NCBI GenBank assembly: GCA_021789975.1
Contig: JAJYIT010000002.1
Location: 62,001 to 126,000, forward strand
Source of the DNA: Bacteroidota bacterium
GTDB lineage: Bacteria; Bacteroidota; Ignavibacteria; Kryptoniales; JAKASW01
Length of the DNA: 64,000 bases
Reading direction: 5' to 3'
The notes below the pieces were generated by a model that saw nothing but the letters and a program-made list of their open reading frames with translations, made no database searches and was not told where the DNA came from. How positions within the stretch are numbered: the stretch's first letter is position 1; each line of letters starts with the position of its first letter. The translations under genes and the position numbers were made by a program. Positions 46,897-55,162 of this stretch are shown here, in pieces.

Positions 46897-47230
46897 TGTC
46901 TACTTTAGGAAAAATGTCTAGGGGCTTATTTAAAATCAAGGGGCGTAAGTGACAACACCTCCACAATTGCCCTCTTCCCGACAGGAGTGAAAAGTATCGC
47001 CTGGACAGAATCCGCTAATAGCACGGTGTTGAAAGTCCTGGTGTACAGTACCGGACAACATGAAACACGCTGGGATATCACTCACTTGTGCGTGCTAGCG
47101 AAGCACACGGAGCCCATGATAGCTCCTCACTCCAGGGTCAGACTCTCACTTCCCCTTTTGTTGGTTGAGGGTCATAGTTCAGTCATCGGAACAAGAATAC
47201 CGAATCGGCATGAAAAGAGGAGGTCCGATC
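46897..47230. other. Intergenic region between kamA and the TPR lipoprotein
   Basis: About 334 bases lie between the kamA stop (47231) and the TPR gene start (46896), both on the minus strand, so it must end the kamA transcript and launch the TPR gene. A short imperfect stem (TGTGC/GCACA around 47091-47107) is visible but has no T-run. A reading frame on the plus strand (46987-47307) overlaps kamA and lacks family resemblance; I do not count it as a gene. Confidence 0.45.
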
Positions 47231-48433
47231 TCACTGAATCGGCTTGTCGGGTTCAACTTCAGCAAGAGGAACTTGAGGGTTCACGCTTGCTCTTGCTTTA
47301 CGTTTAGAAACCCGTCGTTTCCGCTCTCGCATTATCACGGGTGCCTTTCTCAGGAACCGTGCATCGACTTCAGTCTGGATCGGTCCGGTCTCACCTTTCT
47401 TCTCGTCATATTCGAATACTTCGTACTTATAATTTCGAAGGACGATCTTTTCATCATCATGGTACAGCACGTATTGTGGCAAGATCGGGATCTTTCCGCC
47501 GCCGCCGGGTGCATCGATTACAAAATATGGCACCGCAAGGCCGGAGGTATGACCGCGAAGTTTGTCCATAATTTCAAGCCCAACTCGGATGGGAGTACGG
47601 AAATGATTTGTGCTCTTCACCATATCAGCCTGATAGATGTAATACGGCCTTACTCTCATGACCAGGAGTTTTCGATTGAGGTCTTTCACAACATCGGGGT
47701 CATCGTTTACACCCTTCATGAGCACCATCTGATTTCCGAGTGGAAATCCTCCGTCAGCCAGCAAATCGCATGCGTGCTTGGCTTCCGGGGTACACTCCCA
47801 TGGATGGTTGAAATGAACGTTTACATAGATGGGATGGTACTTCTTCATCATCTCGATAAGCTGAGGAGTTATTCGCTGAGGAAGTACGGCAGGCATTTTT
47901 GTATGGACCCGAATGATCTCCACGTGAGGGATCTCTCGCAGTCCTTTCAGGACTTTCTCCAACATAATGTCCGTGAGCATCAAGGGATCACCCCCGGAGA
48001 CGATTACGTCCCTTACCTCGGTGTGCGCCCTGATGTAGTCGAGTCCGTCTTGTATGAACTTCATGCTGATCTTTGTCGAGTCGCTCACTTTCCTTTTCCT
48101 CGTGCAAAAACGACAGTACATAGAACATTGACTGGTCACCAGGAAAAGGACTCTGTCGGGATATCGGTGGGTAATACTTGGAACCGGACTATCACCGTCC
48201 TCGTTCAGCGGATCTTCCGGGAGCCCGTCATCTTCAAGCTCAACCGCGTTCGGCATGCTCTGAAGCCAGATCGGATCTCCTGGATAACGAATGAGACTCA
48301 AATAGTACGGGTTAATCCTGATGTGGAAGAGGCTGTTTAGCCTCTCGGCAGTCTCCTTATCGAAGTTGAACCTTCTGACAAGATCATCAGCGCTGTCAAT
48401 ACTCTGCCTCAGCATCTGCTGCCACAGTTCCAT
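47231..48433 (-). CDS. kamA: L-lysine 2,3-aminomutase (radical SAM, PLP)
   Basis: A 400-residue radical SAM enzyme with CX3CX2C at C103, C107 and C110 (SQCSMYCRFCTRKRK). The PLP lysine is K314 in DAPGGGGKIP. Lysine specificity is supported: D270 and D307 lie 44 and 7 residues before it, exactly as D293 and D330 lie before K337 in the clostridial enzyme, where they hold the substrate's distal amino group. The C-terminus, after a basic tail, lacks the clostridial zinc cysteines. The gene begins three bases after the GNAT stop as last member of a four-gene operon. Product would be L-beta-lysine. An EF-P-modifying role is less likely, as no EpmA gene is adjacent. Confidence 0.9.
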   Translation of the reverse strand: MELWQQMLRQSIDSADDLVRRFNFDKETAERLNSLFHIRINPYYLSLIRYPGDPIWLQSMPNAVELEDDGLPEDPLNEDGDSPVPSITHRYPDRVLFLVTSQCSMYCRFCTRKRKVSDSTKISMKFIQDGLDYIRAHTEVRDVIVSGGDPLMLTDIMLEKVLKGLREIPHVEIIRVHTKMPAVLPQRITPQLIEMMKKYHPIYVNVHFNHPWECTPEAKHACDLLADGGFPLGNQMVLMKGVNDDPDVVKDLNRKLLVMRVRPYYIYQADMVKSTNHFRTPIRVGLEIMDKLRGHTSGLAVPYFVIDAPGGGGKIPILPQYVLYHDDEKIVLRNYKYEVFEYDEKKGETGPIQTEVDARFLRKAPVIMRERKRRVSKRKARASVNPQVPLAEVEPDKPIQ

Positions 48434-48436
48434 AAA

Positions 48437-48922
48437 TTAGTCCTCCGAAATTAGTTTGACATATATTACAAGGTCATCTCCCGGCCGGTAGTAATCACGA
48501 ATGCGTGCACCTTCCAGGTAACCTTGTCTTAGATAGAAATTCCTTGTCGAGCCGTACATCTCTTGCGAACTCGTGGAGATCGTAATTAACCTTCCCTTGT
48601 GCGAGGCGATATCCCTTTCAGCAAACTTCACGAGTTCCGAGCCGATATGACGCCGTTGAAAGTCCGGATCAACGGCAATCCAGTAAATATCGTATGTGCC
48701 ATCCGTCATAGGTGCCGGTCCGTAACAAATGTACCCCGCAACCTTGCCGTCAACTGCGGTATACGTCCAGTACCCGCTCTCGGTTGATTGCTCAAAATAA
48801 GAATTAAGAAGCTCGTCGGCGACATCCACTTCTTCAGCCGTAAAGTAGCCCGTCTTTTTCAAGATGGTAATGATCTGATCGTGATCTTCTCTTACCGTCT
48901 TCCTTATCGTCAAGTTAGCCAA
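48437..48922 (-). CDS. GNAT-family N-acetyltransferase
   Basis: A 161-residue acetyl-CoA-dependent acetyltransferase. Acetyl-CoA binding is marked by YWIAVDPDFQRRHIGSELVKF, near residues 95-115; the rest follows the GNAT fold and ends YRPGDDLVIYVK. The frame is open to 49018, but that reaches 64 bases into the ligase gene; a TTG at 48922 fits the neighbour gap (32 bases) and family length. This assignment of start is inference. Its place between an ATP-grasp ligase and kamA suggests it acylates an amine of beta-lysine or of a peptide product. It is shorter than, and not clearly like, the known beta-lysine acetyltransferase AblB. Confidence 0.82.
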   Translation of the reverse strand: MANLTIRKTVREDHDQIITILKKTGYFTAEEVDVADELLNSYFEQSTESGYWTYTAVDGKVAGYICYGPAPMTDGTYDIYWIAVDPDFQRRHIGSELVKFAERDIASHKGRLITISTSSQEMYGSTRNFYLRQGYLEGARIRDYYRPGDDLVIYVKLISED

Positions 48923-48954
48923 TGCTACTTTTCCCGTGCAACGACGCTGGCATG

Positions 48955-50019
48955 TTAAGCTATATGTCTCTTGAAAGCAGATTCGACTATGTTGTTGATC
49001 AGTTGACCGTACGTCCATCCAAAAGCATTCGCGCTCCTTGCGAAACCAGATCCGGAGGGCGACAGATCAGGGTTCGCGTTGACCTCGAGTACGAACACAT
49101 TTCCATTCTTGTCAACTCTCATATCTACCCTGCCGTAATCGCGGCATCCCATCACTTCATAAGCTCTCATCGCCGTGCTCTGAAGTTTTTTCTGGAGTCT
49201 CTGACTGATCCTTGCGGGACATACCGGAACTGTATTCTTGTATTCGATACTCTCAGGTATCCACTTGGCCTCGTAAGAGACAATGTGGTTGTAACCATCC
49301 GGCATTGTACTAAAATCTATCTCCGACACCGGCAGAGCCAGCAGCTCTTCCGTTCCTACTATGGCCACATTGAATTCTCTTCCTTCGATGTACTCTTCAA
49401 CCAGTATCGGCTGTGAAAATTTCTTCAGTAATTCAGCCAAGTGCCGCTGAAGCGTGTCCCGATCATGAAGGATCGATGAGTTTGATATTCCAATGCTTGC
49501 ATCCTCGTGGATGGGCTTGGCGATAACCGGGAATCTGAGCTTCTTTCGGACGACTTCGTCCGGAGAGACAAAGACTCTGAATGGAGTTATACCGATCTTA
49601 TGGAACGATAGGATTTGTTTGGTCCTGACTTTGTCAAGGCAGCTTCCAAGGGTCAATGGATTACTCCCCGTGTACCTGATATTGAGAAGCTCGTACAATC
49701 CGGCGACGTTCATCTCCTGGAATGAATTGCCCTCGATAGACTCACAAAAATTGAAAACAAGATCAGGTTTTTCGCTCTGGAGTTTGTCAGTCATCTGCTT
49801 GATGTCAGAACTGGTTATGACTGTCGAAACGCTGTAACCATACTCGATGAGTACTTCAGAAATAGTTTCGACTTGTTCTACAAGGCTAATGGTGGAAGTA
49901 TCCTGCATTGCCTCCCTGACCTGGTCACTGATTTTTCCGTTCAAAGCGAGCTCAAGCTCTGAGGAGATGTCCAGCGACGCCTCATCGTAAACGATTACAA
50001 CTTTCTTCTTCCTAGACAT
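48955..50019 (-). CDS. ATP-grasp ligase related to D-Ala-D-Ala ligase (second of two)
   Basis: A 354-residue carboxylate-amine ligase. ATP-grasp features: RTKQILSFHKIGITP entry, PVIAKPIHEDASIGIS, ILVEEYIEGREFNVAIVG, and the Mg/ATP motif RVDMRVDKNGNVFVLEVNANPDL. It resembles Ddl in the C-terminal domain but lacks the Ddl substrate motif (HGxxGEDG is replaced by NFCESIEGNSFQE), so a different amino-acid pair is expected. It follows its paralogue by 56 bases and precedes the GNAT gene by 32. The two ligases share block structure (ATKQIL/ARTKEIL; SYEAKW) and probably arose by duplication, each adding one residue. Confidence 0.85.
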   Translation of the reverse strand: MSRKKKVVIVYDEASLDISSELELALNGKISDQVREAMQDTSTISLVEQVETISEVLIEYGYSVSTVITSSDIKQMTDKLQSEKPDLVFNFCESIEGNSFQEMNVAGLYELLNIRYTGSNPLTLGSCLDKVRTKQILSFHKIGITPFRVFVSPDEVVRKKLRFPVIAKPIHEDASIGISNSSILHDRDTLQRHLAELLKKFSQPILVEEYIEGREFNVAIVGTEELLALPVSEIDFSTMPDGYNHIVSYEAKWIPESIEYKNTVPVCPARISQRLQKKLQSTAMRAYEVMGCRDYGRVDMRVDKNGNVFVLEVNANPDLSPSGSGFARSANAFGWTYGQLINNIVESAFKRHIA

Positions 50020-50075
50020 AAGCCCTGTCTACCTCTCCCTTCGTACTAAGTTCAACGAACATAAGTGCTCAAGAC

Positions 50076-51140
50076 CTACGCAATTCCCAATCTTCTTGCA
50101 GCCACGTTAAGTACAGAATTGATCATTTGATCGTAGCTAAGACCCGCCGCCCTCGAAGCCATCGGAAAACAAGAATGTTCTTCCGGATCCGGGAGAATGC
50201 CCGGAAGAGGGTTGACTTCGAGAACGTTTGGTTGACCATTACCGTCGAGCCTAAGGTCAATCCTACACCAATCGCGACATCGGAGAACCTCAAAGGTCTT
50301 TCTGCAAATTTGGTCGATTCTTGCCCCGAGATCCTCTTGGACTTTAGCGGGACATCTAAAAATCTCAATCGGGGAATTCTTAGTATCCCATAACCATTTG
50401 GCCTCGTAAGAGTAAACCGGCAATGCTTCTGATGGCAGCGAACCGAAGTTAATTTCAACCGGCGGGAGGACCCGCAATTCGTTCCCATTACCAAGCAGTG
50501 CCACGGTGAACTCTTGACCGGGCAGGTATTCTTCCACAAGTGCAGGTTGCGCGTAGTTCTCCGTTATTCGTTGAACTTCCAGCCTGAGCTGTTCGGGGCC
50601 GGCTACATAAGACGAATTGAAAATTCCTTTACTTGAACCTTCATGAAGAGGTTTGACGAAGAGAGGGAATTTCAGGCCAGCTTCTACGGCTATTTCAAAC
50701 GTATCAGCGACCACAAACTTCGAAGTCGGAACGCCGTGGTAAGCAAGTATCTCCTTTGTCCTGGCTTTGTCGAGACAAGTTGCCAGGGTGAGTGGGTCTG
50801 AGCCCGTGTAAGGCAAACCCAGGAACTCCAGTATCGCAGGCATGTGTGCCTCACGGCTCACTCCGTTGAGTCCCTCCGCAATGTTGAACGCGATGTCGAA
50901 GCCGCCGGTACGAAGCGTCTCAAAAGCTTTTACGTCTGCTTCAACGAGTGTAACATCGTGACTCATAGAGAGCGCACTCGCAACTGCGTCTATGGTATCA
51001 ACAGTATCCCATTCCGCATACGTATCTTTCGCCAGTGAAGTTGTTGAGACACTTTGAGGATGGAGAGGAGAGGAAGGTGGTACAGCGTCGATGTCGGTGG
51101 TGCTCTCTCGTTTCACGTTGAACACAAGAGCAACCTTCAT
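50076..51140 (-). CDS. ATP-grasp ligase related to D-Ala-D-Ala ligase (first of two)
   Basis: A 354-residue ATP-grasp enzyme, first gene of the operon. The ATG at 51140 has AGGA upstream; a TTG-initiated longer frame would start inside the -10 element and cannot be used from the promoter I see. Motifs are FNIAEGLNGVSREAHMPAIL, YTGSDPLTLATCLDKARTKEIL, LFVKPLHEGSSKGIF, LVEEYLPGQEFTVALLG and RIDLRLDGNGQPNVLEVNPLPG. The Ddl N-terminal and HGxxGEDG motifs are missing. It presumably ligates two amino acids or an amino acid to an acyl unit, using ATP. Substrate is unknown. Confidence 0.85.
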   Translation of the reverse strand: MKVALVFNVKRESTTDIDAVPPSSPLHPQSVSTTSLAKDTYAEWDTVDTIDAVASALSMSHDVTLVEADVKAFETLRTGGFDIAFNIAEGLNGVSREAHMPAILEFLGLPYTGSDPLTLATCLDKARTKEILAYHGVPTSKFVVADTFEIAVEAGLKFPLFVKPLHEGSSKGIFNSSYVAGPEQLRLEVQRITENYAQPALVEEYLPGQEFTVALLGNGNELRVLPPVEINFGSLPSEALPVYSYEAKWLWDTKNSPIEIFRCPAKVQEDLGARIDQICRKTFEVLRCRDWCRIDLRLDGNGQPNVLEVNPLPGILPDPEEHSCFPMASRAAGLSYDQMINSVLNVAARRLGIA

Positions 51141-51201
51141 ACGGGTTCCTGCTGCAAGTTCGACTTCGAGTATGTATGGGCAGCGCCCTTCATTTGCGTT
51201 C

Positions 51202-51229
51202 AATATAAGGGTTTATTTGTAATTGTCAA
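51202..51229 (-). promoter_or_regulatory. Sigma70-type promoter for the ATP-grasp/GNAT/kamA operon
   Basis: Read on the minus strand: TTGACA (51229-51224, a perfect -35) then a 16-base spacer and TATATT (51207-51202, a -10 with one mismatch). Transcription would start near 51195, giving a 55-base leader before the ATG at 51140. This is the best promoter match I found in the window. Confidence 0.75.
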
Positions 51230-51268
51230 GCAAAGTGGTACAACTTTTCTACATCCGAGGAAGCTCTC

Positions 51269-51287
51269 TGATCGAGCTGCTCGATCA
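51269..51287. promoter_or_regulatory. 19-bp palindrome, candidate regulator site
   Basis: TGATCGAGC (51269-51277), a single central T (51278), then GCTCGATCA (51279-51287): the arms are perfect reverse complements. It is centred about 83 bases upstream of the predicted start of the operon's transcript and about 40 bases beyond the -35, a position suited to an activator. No gene encoding a regulator is adjacent. Confidence 0.6.
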
Positions 51288-51555
51288 CGCCGCAGGAGGA
51301 TTACCGGGCAAGTCACGCGACGTTTGCAAAAAAAATCGAACCGACCGAAATAGATACGGAGGACGACCGACCATGCCGAGGACAAGATGTGTCCGCCGCG
51401 GATCAATAATAAGACTTACAACATAGGGTTGGACAGACAAGGAATTCGCGCCTCGCTTCTCATCGTACCCCGTCCGCCGCTTTGCAGATAACACTCCCGC
51501 CAAGTTGAAGATGGACAATGGTGATCTTAACTTATTCGAAACAACTGGAGACAAC

Positions 51556-51837
51556 ATGTCGGTCAAACCATCTGCGCCTGTTGACAAGGCGCCAAAAGAC
51601 AGCATCGAGACGATAGCGTATGAGATTGCCGCAAAGTTCAGTCTGGGAGAACCTAATGGACCCGCAAGGCTTGGATATCATATATGGAGATACCTTACGG
51701 GAAGTTATCCGAGTCTCGACGAGTCGATAAGAGAAGTGGGAGGAGCAATGACTGAGGACGCAAGTCTGAAGGAAATGACAGAAAGAATTGCCGCCGAATT
51801 AAAAAGCAAGGGGTTCGAGGTCAAGCGCGAGGAGTAG
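51556..51837 (+). CDS. Small conserved-looking hypothetical protein
   Basis: A 93-residue acidic/polar soluble protein. The ATG at 51556 has GGAG six bases upstream. I do not recognise a family. It contains regular helical stretches (SIETIAYEIAAKFSLGEP, DASLKEMTERIAAELKSKG) and ends in charged residues. It points away from the ATP-grasp operon and converges with the Gfo/Idh fusion gene, 36 bases apart. Gene calling rests on the ribosome site and codon pattern only. Confidence 0.55.
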   Translation: MSVKPSAPVDKAPKDSIETIAYEIAAKFSLGEPNGPARLGYHIWRYLTGSYPSLDESIREVGGAMTEDASLKEMTERIAAELKSKGFEVKREE

Positions 51838-51873
51838 CTGTCAGGGCTCGTCTCCAAACCAAGTATCCATTGA

Positions 51874-53424
51874 TCATCTGACCAGGACAATCTTGTCACC
51901 TGACTTTGAATACTCCGCGCCACACTTTCGGCAAACCGCATTCTCATCTTCAAATTTCAGCTTCTCTCCGCATTCGCACATATACCCGATTACTCTGGCG
52001 GGATTCCCTACTACGACTGCGTAGTCGGGAACAGTCTTTGTCACAACTGCACCGGCACCGATGAAAGACGACTTGCCCACTTCGATCCCGCACAGGATTG
52101 TTGCGTTGGCTCCAATCGACGCACCCTCCCGGACTTTAGTGGGCACCCATTTTCCTCCCTTTGGGAAACCGGCGCGCGGATTTGTGTCATTTGTAAATAC
52201 CGCTGACGGCCCTACAAACACATTATCTTCAAGTTCCACAAGGTCATAGATAGAGACATTGTTCTGAAGTTTTACGCCATTGCCAAGGACGGCTCTACTC
52301 CCGAGATAGCAATTCTGGGCCACCACGCAGCGCTCGCCGACTTTGGCACCTCCCATCACATGCGCGAAATGCCAGATCTTCGTTCCCTCCCCGATCCGCG
52401 CGCCTTCATCTACATATGCAGTGGGATGTACAAAATATTTCTTTTCTGAATCTACCTTCACATTTTCACCTTTTCGGTCGAGACTGTTTTGCGACATTAT
52501 GAGTACCTTAAGAACTTTCAATCCTTCGTTCACATCAGTCTTTGGCGTTTCTCTGGAAGCCACGCAATCTACGAAATGTCTGAGCTCAGCTTTCAAGGGT
52601 TCGGCTCTAGCAATTTCCACCGGAACTCCCTTTGCCTTGATGGCCTGCGGAATTCCTCCATTCCACTCGACGCGGTGCGGATATACAATGAGCTTATCGG
52701 ACGGCTGTGTGTCGTCAAAAACTGCCATGCCATCTTCACCCACCACGACAAGCTTTTGTTCTTTGAATGGATTGAACCAGCTTACATAGATATGACCACG
52801 GACTCCGCCGGCGAACGTAAGTGTGGTCAGTGTGACGTCTGCCCTTTTCTCATCGAGATAAGCTCCTCCGAACGCAGTGACGCTCTCGGGAAGTTTCCCC
52901 AACAAATACAATATGACGCTGATGTCATGAGGGGCAAAACTCCAGAGTATGTTTTCTTCAGTGCGAAGCTTCCCGAAGTTCAGTCGGTTTGAATAGACAT
53001 AATTTATTTTTCCTATGTTGCCGCTATCGAGTATCTCCTTCAGCTTCTCGACGGCAGGATGATACCTGAGAATGTGGCCGACCATCACAATCCTGTTTCC
53101 TGCAACCGAGATAGACTTCAGTTCCTCCGCGTCGCGGATGTCCAGAGCCAGGGGTTTCTCGACGAACACATCCTTTCCGGCAAGGAGCGCTATCTTCGCT
53201 ATCTCGAAATGAGTCCTGGCTGGAGTTGCGATAGCAACGCCGGACACATCGGACTCCATTACATCTCTCAAGTTTGCAGTAGTTCGGATTCCAGGATAGC
53301 GTGCCCTCACATCTTTAAGGACACGCTCTTCAGAATCGCAGATTACGGAAAGGACACCGAGTTCACTGAGGACCCTTAGCAAGTTGATTCCCCAGTAACC
53401 CGCACCGACAAGAGCAATCTTCAT
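51874..53424 (-). CDS. Gfo/Idh/MocA oxidoreductase fused to hexapeptide acyltransferase and zinc ribbon
   Basis: A 516-residue fusion. Residues 1-320: NAD(P)-dependent oxidoreductase (MKIALVGAGYWGINLLRVL, EKPLALDIRDAEEL, WSFAPHDISVILYLLG). Residues ~330-480: left-handed beta-helix acyltransferase (GTKIWHFAHVMGGAKVGERC, then GNGVKLQNNVSIYDLVELE, ending IGANATILCGIEVGKSSFIG). Residues ~480-516: a CxC/CxxC zinc ribbon. The oxidoreductase and transferase pair matches the WbpB/WbpD steps, making a 3-acetamido nucleotide sugar, but without the aminotransferase. No other sugar genes surround it. Product and partner are inference. Confidence 0.87.
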   Translation of the reverse strand: MKIALVGAGYWGINLLRVLSELGVLSVICDSEERVLKDVRARYPGIRTTANLRDVMESDVSGVAIATPARTHFEIAKIALLAGKDVFVEKPLALDIRDAEELKSISVAGNRIVMVGHILRYHPAVEKLKEILDSGNIGKINYVYSNRLNFGKLRTEENILWSFAPHDISVILYLLGKLPESVTAFGGAYLDEKRADVTLTTLTFAGGVRGHIYVSWFNPFKEQKLVVVGEDGMAVFDDTQPSDKLIVYPHRVEWNGGIPQAIKAKGVPVEIARAEPLKAELRHFVDCVASRETPKTDVNEGLKVLKVLIMSQNSLDRKGENVKVDSEKKYFVHPTAYVDEGARIGEGTKIWHFAHVMGGAKVGERCVVAQNCYLGSRAVLGNGVKLQNNVSIYDLVELEDNVFVGPSAVFTNDTNPRAGFPKGGKWVPTKVREGASIGANATILCGIEVGKSSFIGAGAVVTKTVPDYAVVVGNPARVIGYMCECGEKLKFEDENAVCRKCGAEYSKSGDKIVLVR

Positions 53425-53512
53425 AATTGGATAGAAGTTACCTAAAGGACCCGCCTAGAGTCAAGGAGACAATTGCGTGATTCGTGCCGGACAAGTTTGT
53501 ATATAAGGAGTC

Positions 53513-53532
53513 GGCTGAATTAACTTTCAGCC
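53513..53532. other. Hairpin upstream of the histidine kinase
   Basis: GGCTGA (53513-53518) and TCAGCC (53527-53532) form a 6-bp stem with an eight-base loop, 37 bases before the kinase start. A TATATA at 53500-53505 could be a -10 for this gene, without a convincing -35. The hairpin may be a leader structure or operator. Confidence 0.35.
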
Positions 53533-53569
53533 AAAGAAAGCGAAAGACAAAAATCGCAGGAGGTATTCT

Positions 53570-55162
53570 TTGCTGGAAAGTCTATCCGCAGATGAAATGG
53601 CTGAACTTGGTAAGCTGGGCGTCATGATTAACTTTCCACCGGGCGCGAGGATCATAGGTGAAGGCGATGTGATCGGAGATATCTATGTCGTGAGTTCCGG
53701 TTCTGTCCAGATTACAAAACATGTGGGAGGTGTCGAAGAGCCGATAGAGTTGTTGAAACCCGGCGATTTCTTCGGCGAGCTGATCGACGAACGAAATGAG
53801 AAATCTTTGGTTTCTGCCGTTGCACTTACCAGCACAAGTGTCCTTCGCACTGCAAGTAAGGACATGGCACAGTTCGCCTTTGGGCATCCGCAGATTGGAC
53901 TTACCATCGCGAGATTACTTTCTGTAAGGGTCAGGTCCCTTGAGAATGTAACTGAACGGCGGCTGGAACAGCAGCGACAGACATGCGGCAAAGAAATCAA
54001 TCATCTCAATTTAATCATTAAGGCAGCGCAGGCGGTCAACACGTCGCTCAAGCTTGAGAGAGTCCTGCAGTTGATACTTGACGAAGCTTTGCAGGCAACC
54101 GATGCGACGCGCGGGACGATATATCTTGTCGATGATCTCACTAGTGAAATCGTATCGCATATCATAGTCGGCGACGAGCTGACTGAAATACGGCAACCTA
54201 TCGGGCAAGGGATCTCCGGTTACGTGGCCAAGACTGGAGAAACCGTGTGCATAGACGATGCCTACCAGGACTCAAGATTCAATCCTGAATTTGACAGGAT
54301 GTCCGGCTTCAGAACAAAGAACATGCTATGCGTAGCGATGAGAAATAGAGCCGACAAGATCGTCGGTGTGTTCCAATTGATGAACAAGCGGGAGGAAAAC
54401 TTCACCGCAGAGGATGAGATCTTTCTTAAAGGAATTTCCATTCACGCTTCCATCGCAATTGAGAACTCGCAGATGCTCCTTCAGATGGTCAAGGGCGAGA
54501 GACTGTCGGCTGTCGGCAGGATGGCAGGCGCGATAATCCACGATATCAAGAACCCTATGACTACCATCCGGCTGTATGCCCAGGTTCTGAAGAAGCAGGT
54601 GAACAACAAAGAGGCGGCGGATCTTGTCGATGAAATAACGAAGCAAATAGATCGGCTTGTTCGGATTGCACAGGAAGTGCTTGATTTCTCGCGGGACATC
54701 CCATCACTAAGAATTCAGAAGATAAGTCTCGATGAGTTTCTATCGGGAATAACCTTGTTTCTCAATAATGATTTTGAAAAGAGACAGATCAAACTGGTAA
54801 ATGAAAGTTCTTATCATGGCGAGATCGAGGGAGATACCGACAGACTTAACCGGGTTATTATGAACATTGCCACGAATGCCGCAGATGCGATGCCGACCGG
54901 CGGTGAGTTCACTATCAGGGCCAGGGACGACAACGGCTGCCTGATAATGGAGCTGGCAGACAATGGACCTGGAATTCCCGAGCAAGTGATGAAGAGAATC
55001 TTCGAGCCTTTTGTCACATATGGGAAGGAACATGGCACAGGCCTCGGAATGGCGATCGTGAAAAGGATTGTAGATGAGCACAAGGGAGACGTTAAAATCA
55101 TAAGCGAGTCCGGAAAGGGAACGCGAGTAGTTATCAAATTACCCTTGAATCAGAAAAGATGA
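53570..55162 (+). CDS. Histidine kinase with cyclic-nucleotide-binding-like and GAF sensor domains
   Basis: A 530-residue cytosolic kinase with no membrane segment. Residues ~5-125 are a cNMP-binding (CAP-family) fold (PPGARIIGEGDVIGDIYVVSSG ... LLKPGDFFGELIDE). Residues ~150-300 are a GAF domain (ISGYVAKTGETVCIDDAYQD). The H-box is AIIHDIKNPMTTIRLYAQVL with H324; the ATPase has NxxxNAADAM, DNGPGIP and GTGLGMAIV. It is close to NtrB-like kinases. TTG start at 53570 with a perfect AGGAGGT. No response regulator is in the operon; the genes for a macro-domain protein and a methyltransferase overlap downstream. Ligand specificity is not certain. Confidence 0.9.
   Translation: MLESLSADEMAELGKLGVMINFPPGARIIGEGDVIGDIYVVSSGSVQITKHVGGVEEPIELLKPGDFFGELIDERNEKSLVSAVALTSTSVLRTASKDMAQFAFGHPQIGLTIARLLSVRVRSLENVTERRLEQQRQTCGKEINHLNLIIKAAQAVNTSLKLERVLQLILDEALQATDATRGTIYLVDDLTSEIVSHIIVGDELTEIRQPIGQGISGYVAKTGETVCIDDAYQDSRFNPEFDRMSGFRTKNMLCVAMRNRADKIVGVFQLMNKREENFTAEDEIFLKGISIHASIAIENSQMLLQMVKGERLSAVGRMAGAIIHDIKNPMTTIRLYAQVLKKQVNNKEAADLVDEITKQIDRLVRIAQEVLDFSRDIPSLRIQKISLDEFLSGITLFLNNDFEKRQIKLVNESSYHGEIEGDTDRLNRVIMNIATNAADAMPTGGEFTIRARDDNGCLIMELADNGPGIPEQVMKRIFEPFVTYGKEHGTGLGMAIVKRIVDEHKGDVKIISESGKGTRVVIKLPLNQKR

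Larger units (their letters stand above)
51141..51555. other. Divergent intergenic region, ATP-grasp operon and small hypothetical gene
   Basis: A 415-base gap between the operon's first ATG (minus) and the small gene at 51556 (plus). It holds the minus-strand promoter at 51202-51229 and a palindrome at 51269-51287, listed separately. Beyond 51290 I see nothing else firm: an A-rich run around 51333 and no clear plus-strand promoter. Confidence 0.55.

Noticed and set aside
46987-47307. 106-codon frame on the plus strand near the kamA 3' end
   Set aside because: No ribosome site and no domain; partly overlaps kamA.
47165-48340. 391-codon frame on the plus strand opposite kamA
   Set aside because: It is antisense to a clear radical SAM gene and has no recognisable domain; a shadow of codon bias.
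48955-51140. Calling the two ATP-grasp genes D-Ala-D-Ala ligase (ddl)
   Set aside because: The Ddl substrate motif HGxxGEDG and the N-terminal GGxSxE are missing; only the ATP-grasp core is shared.
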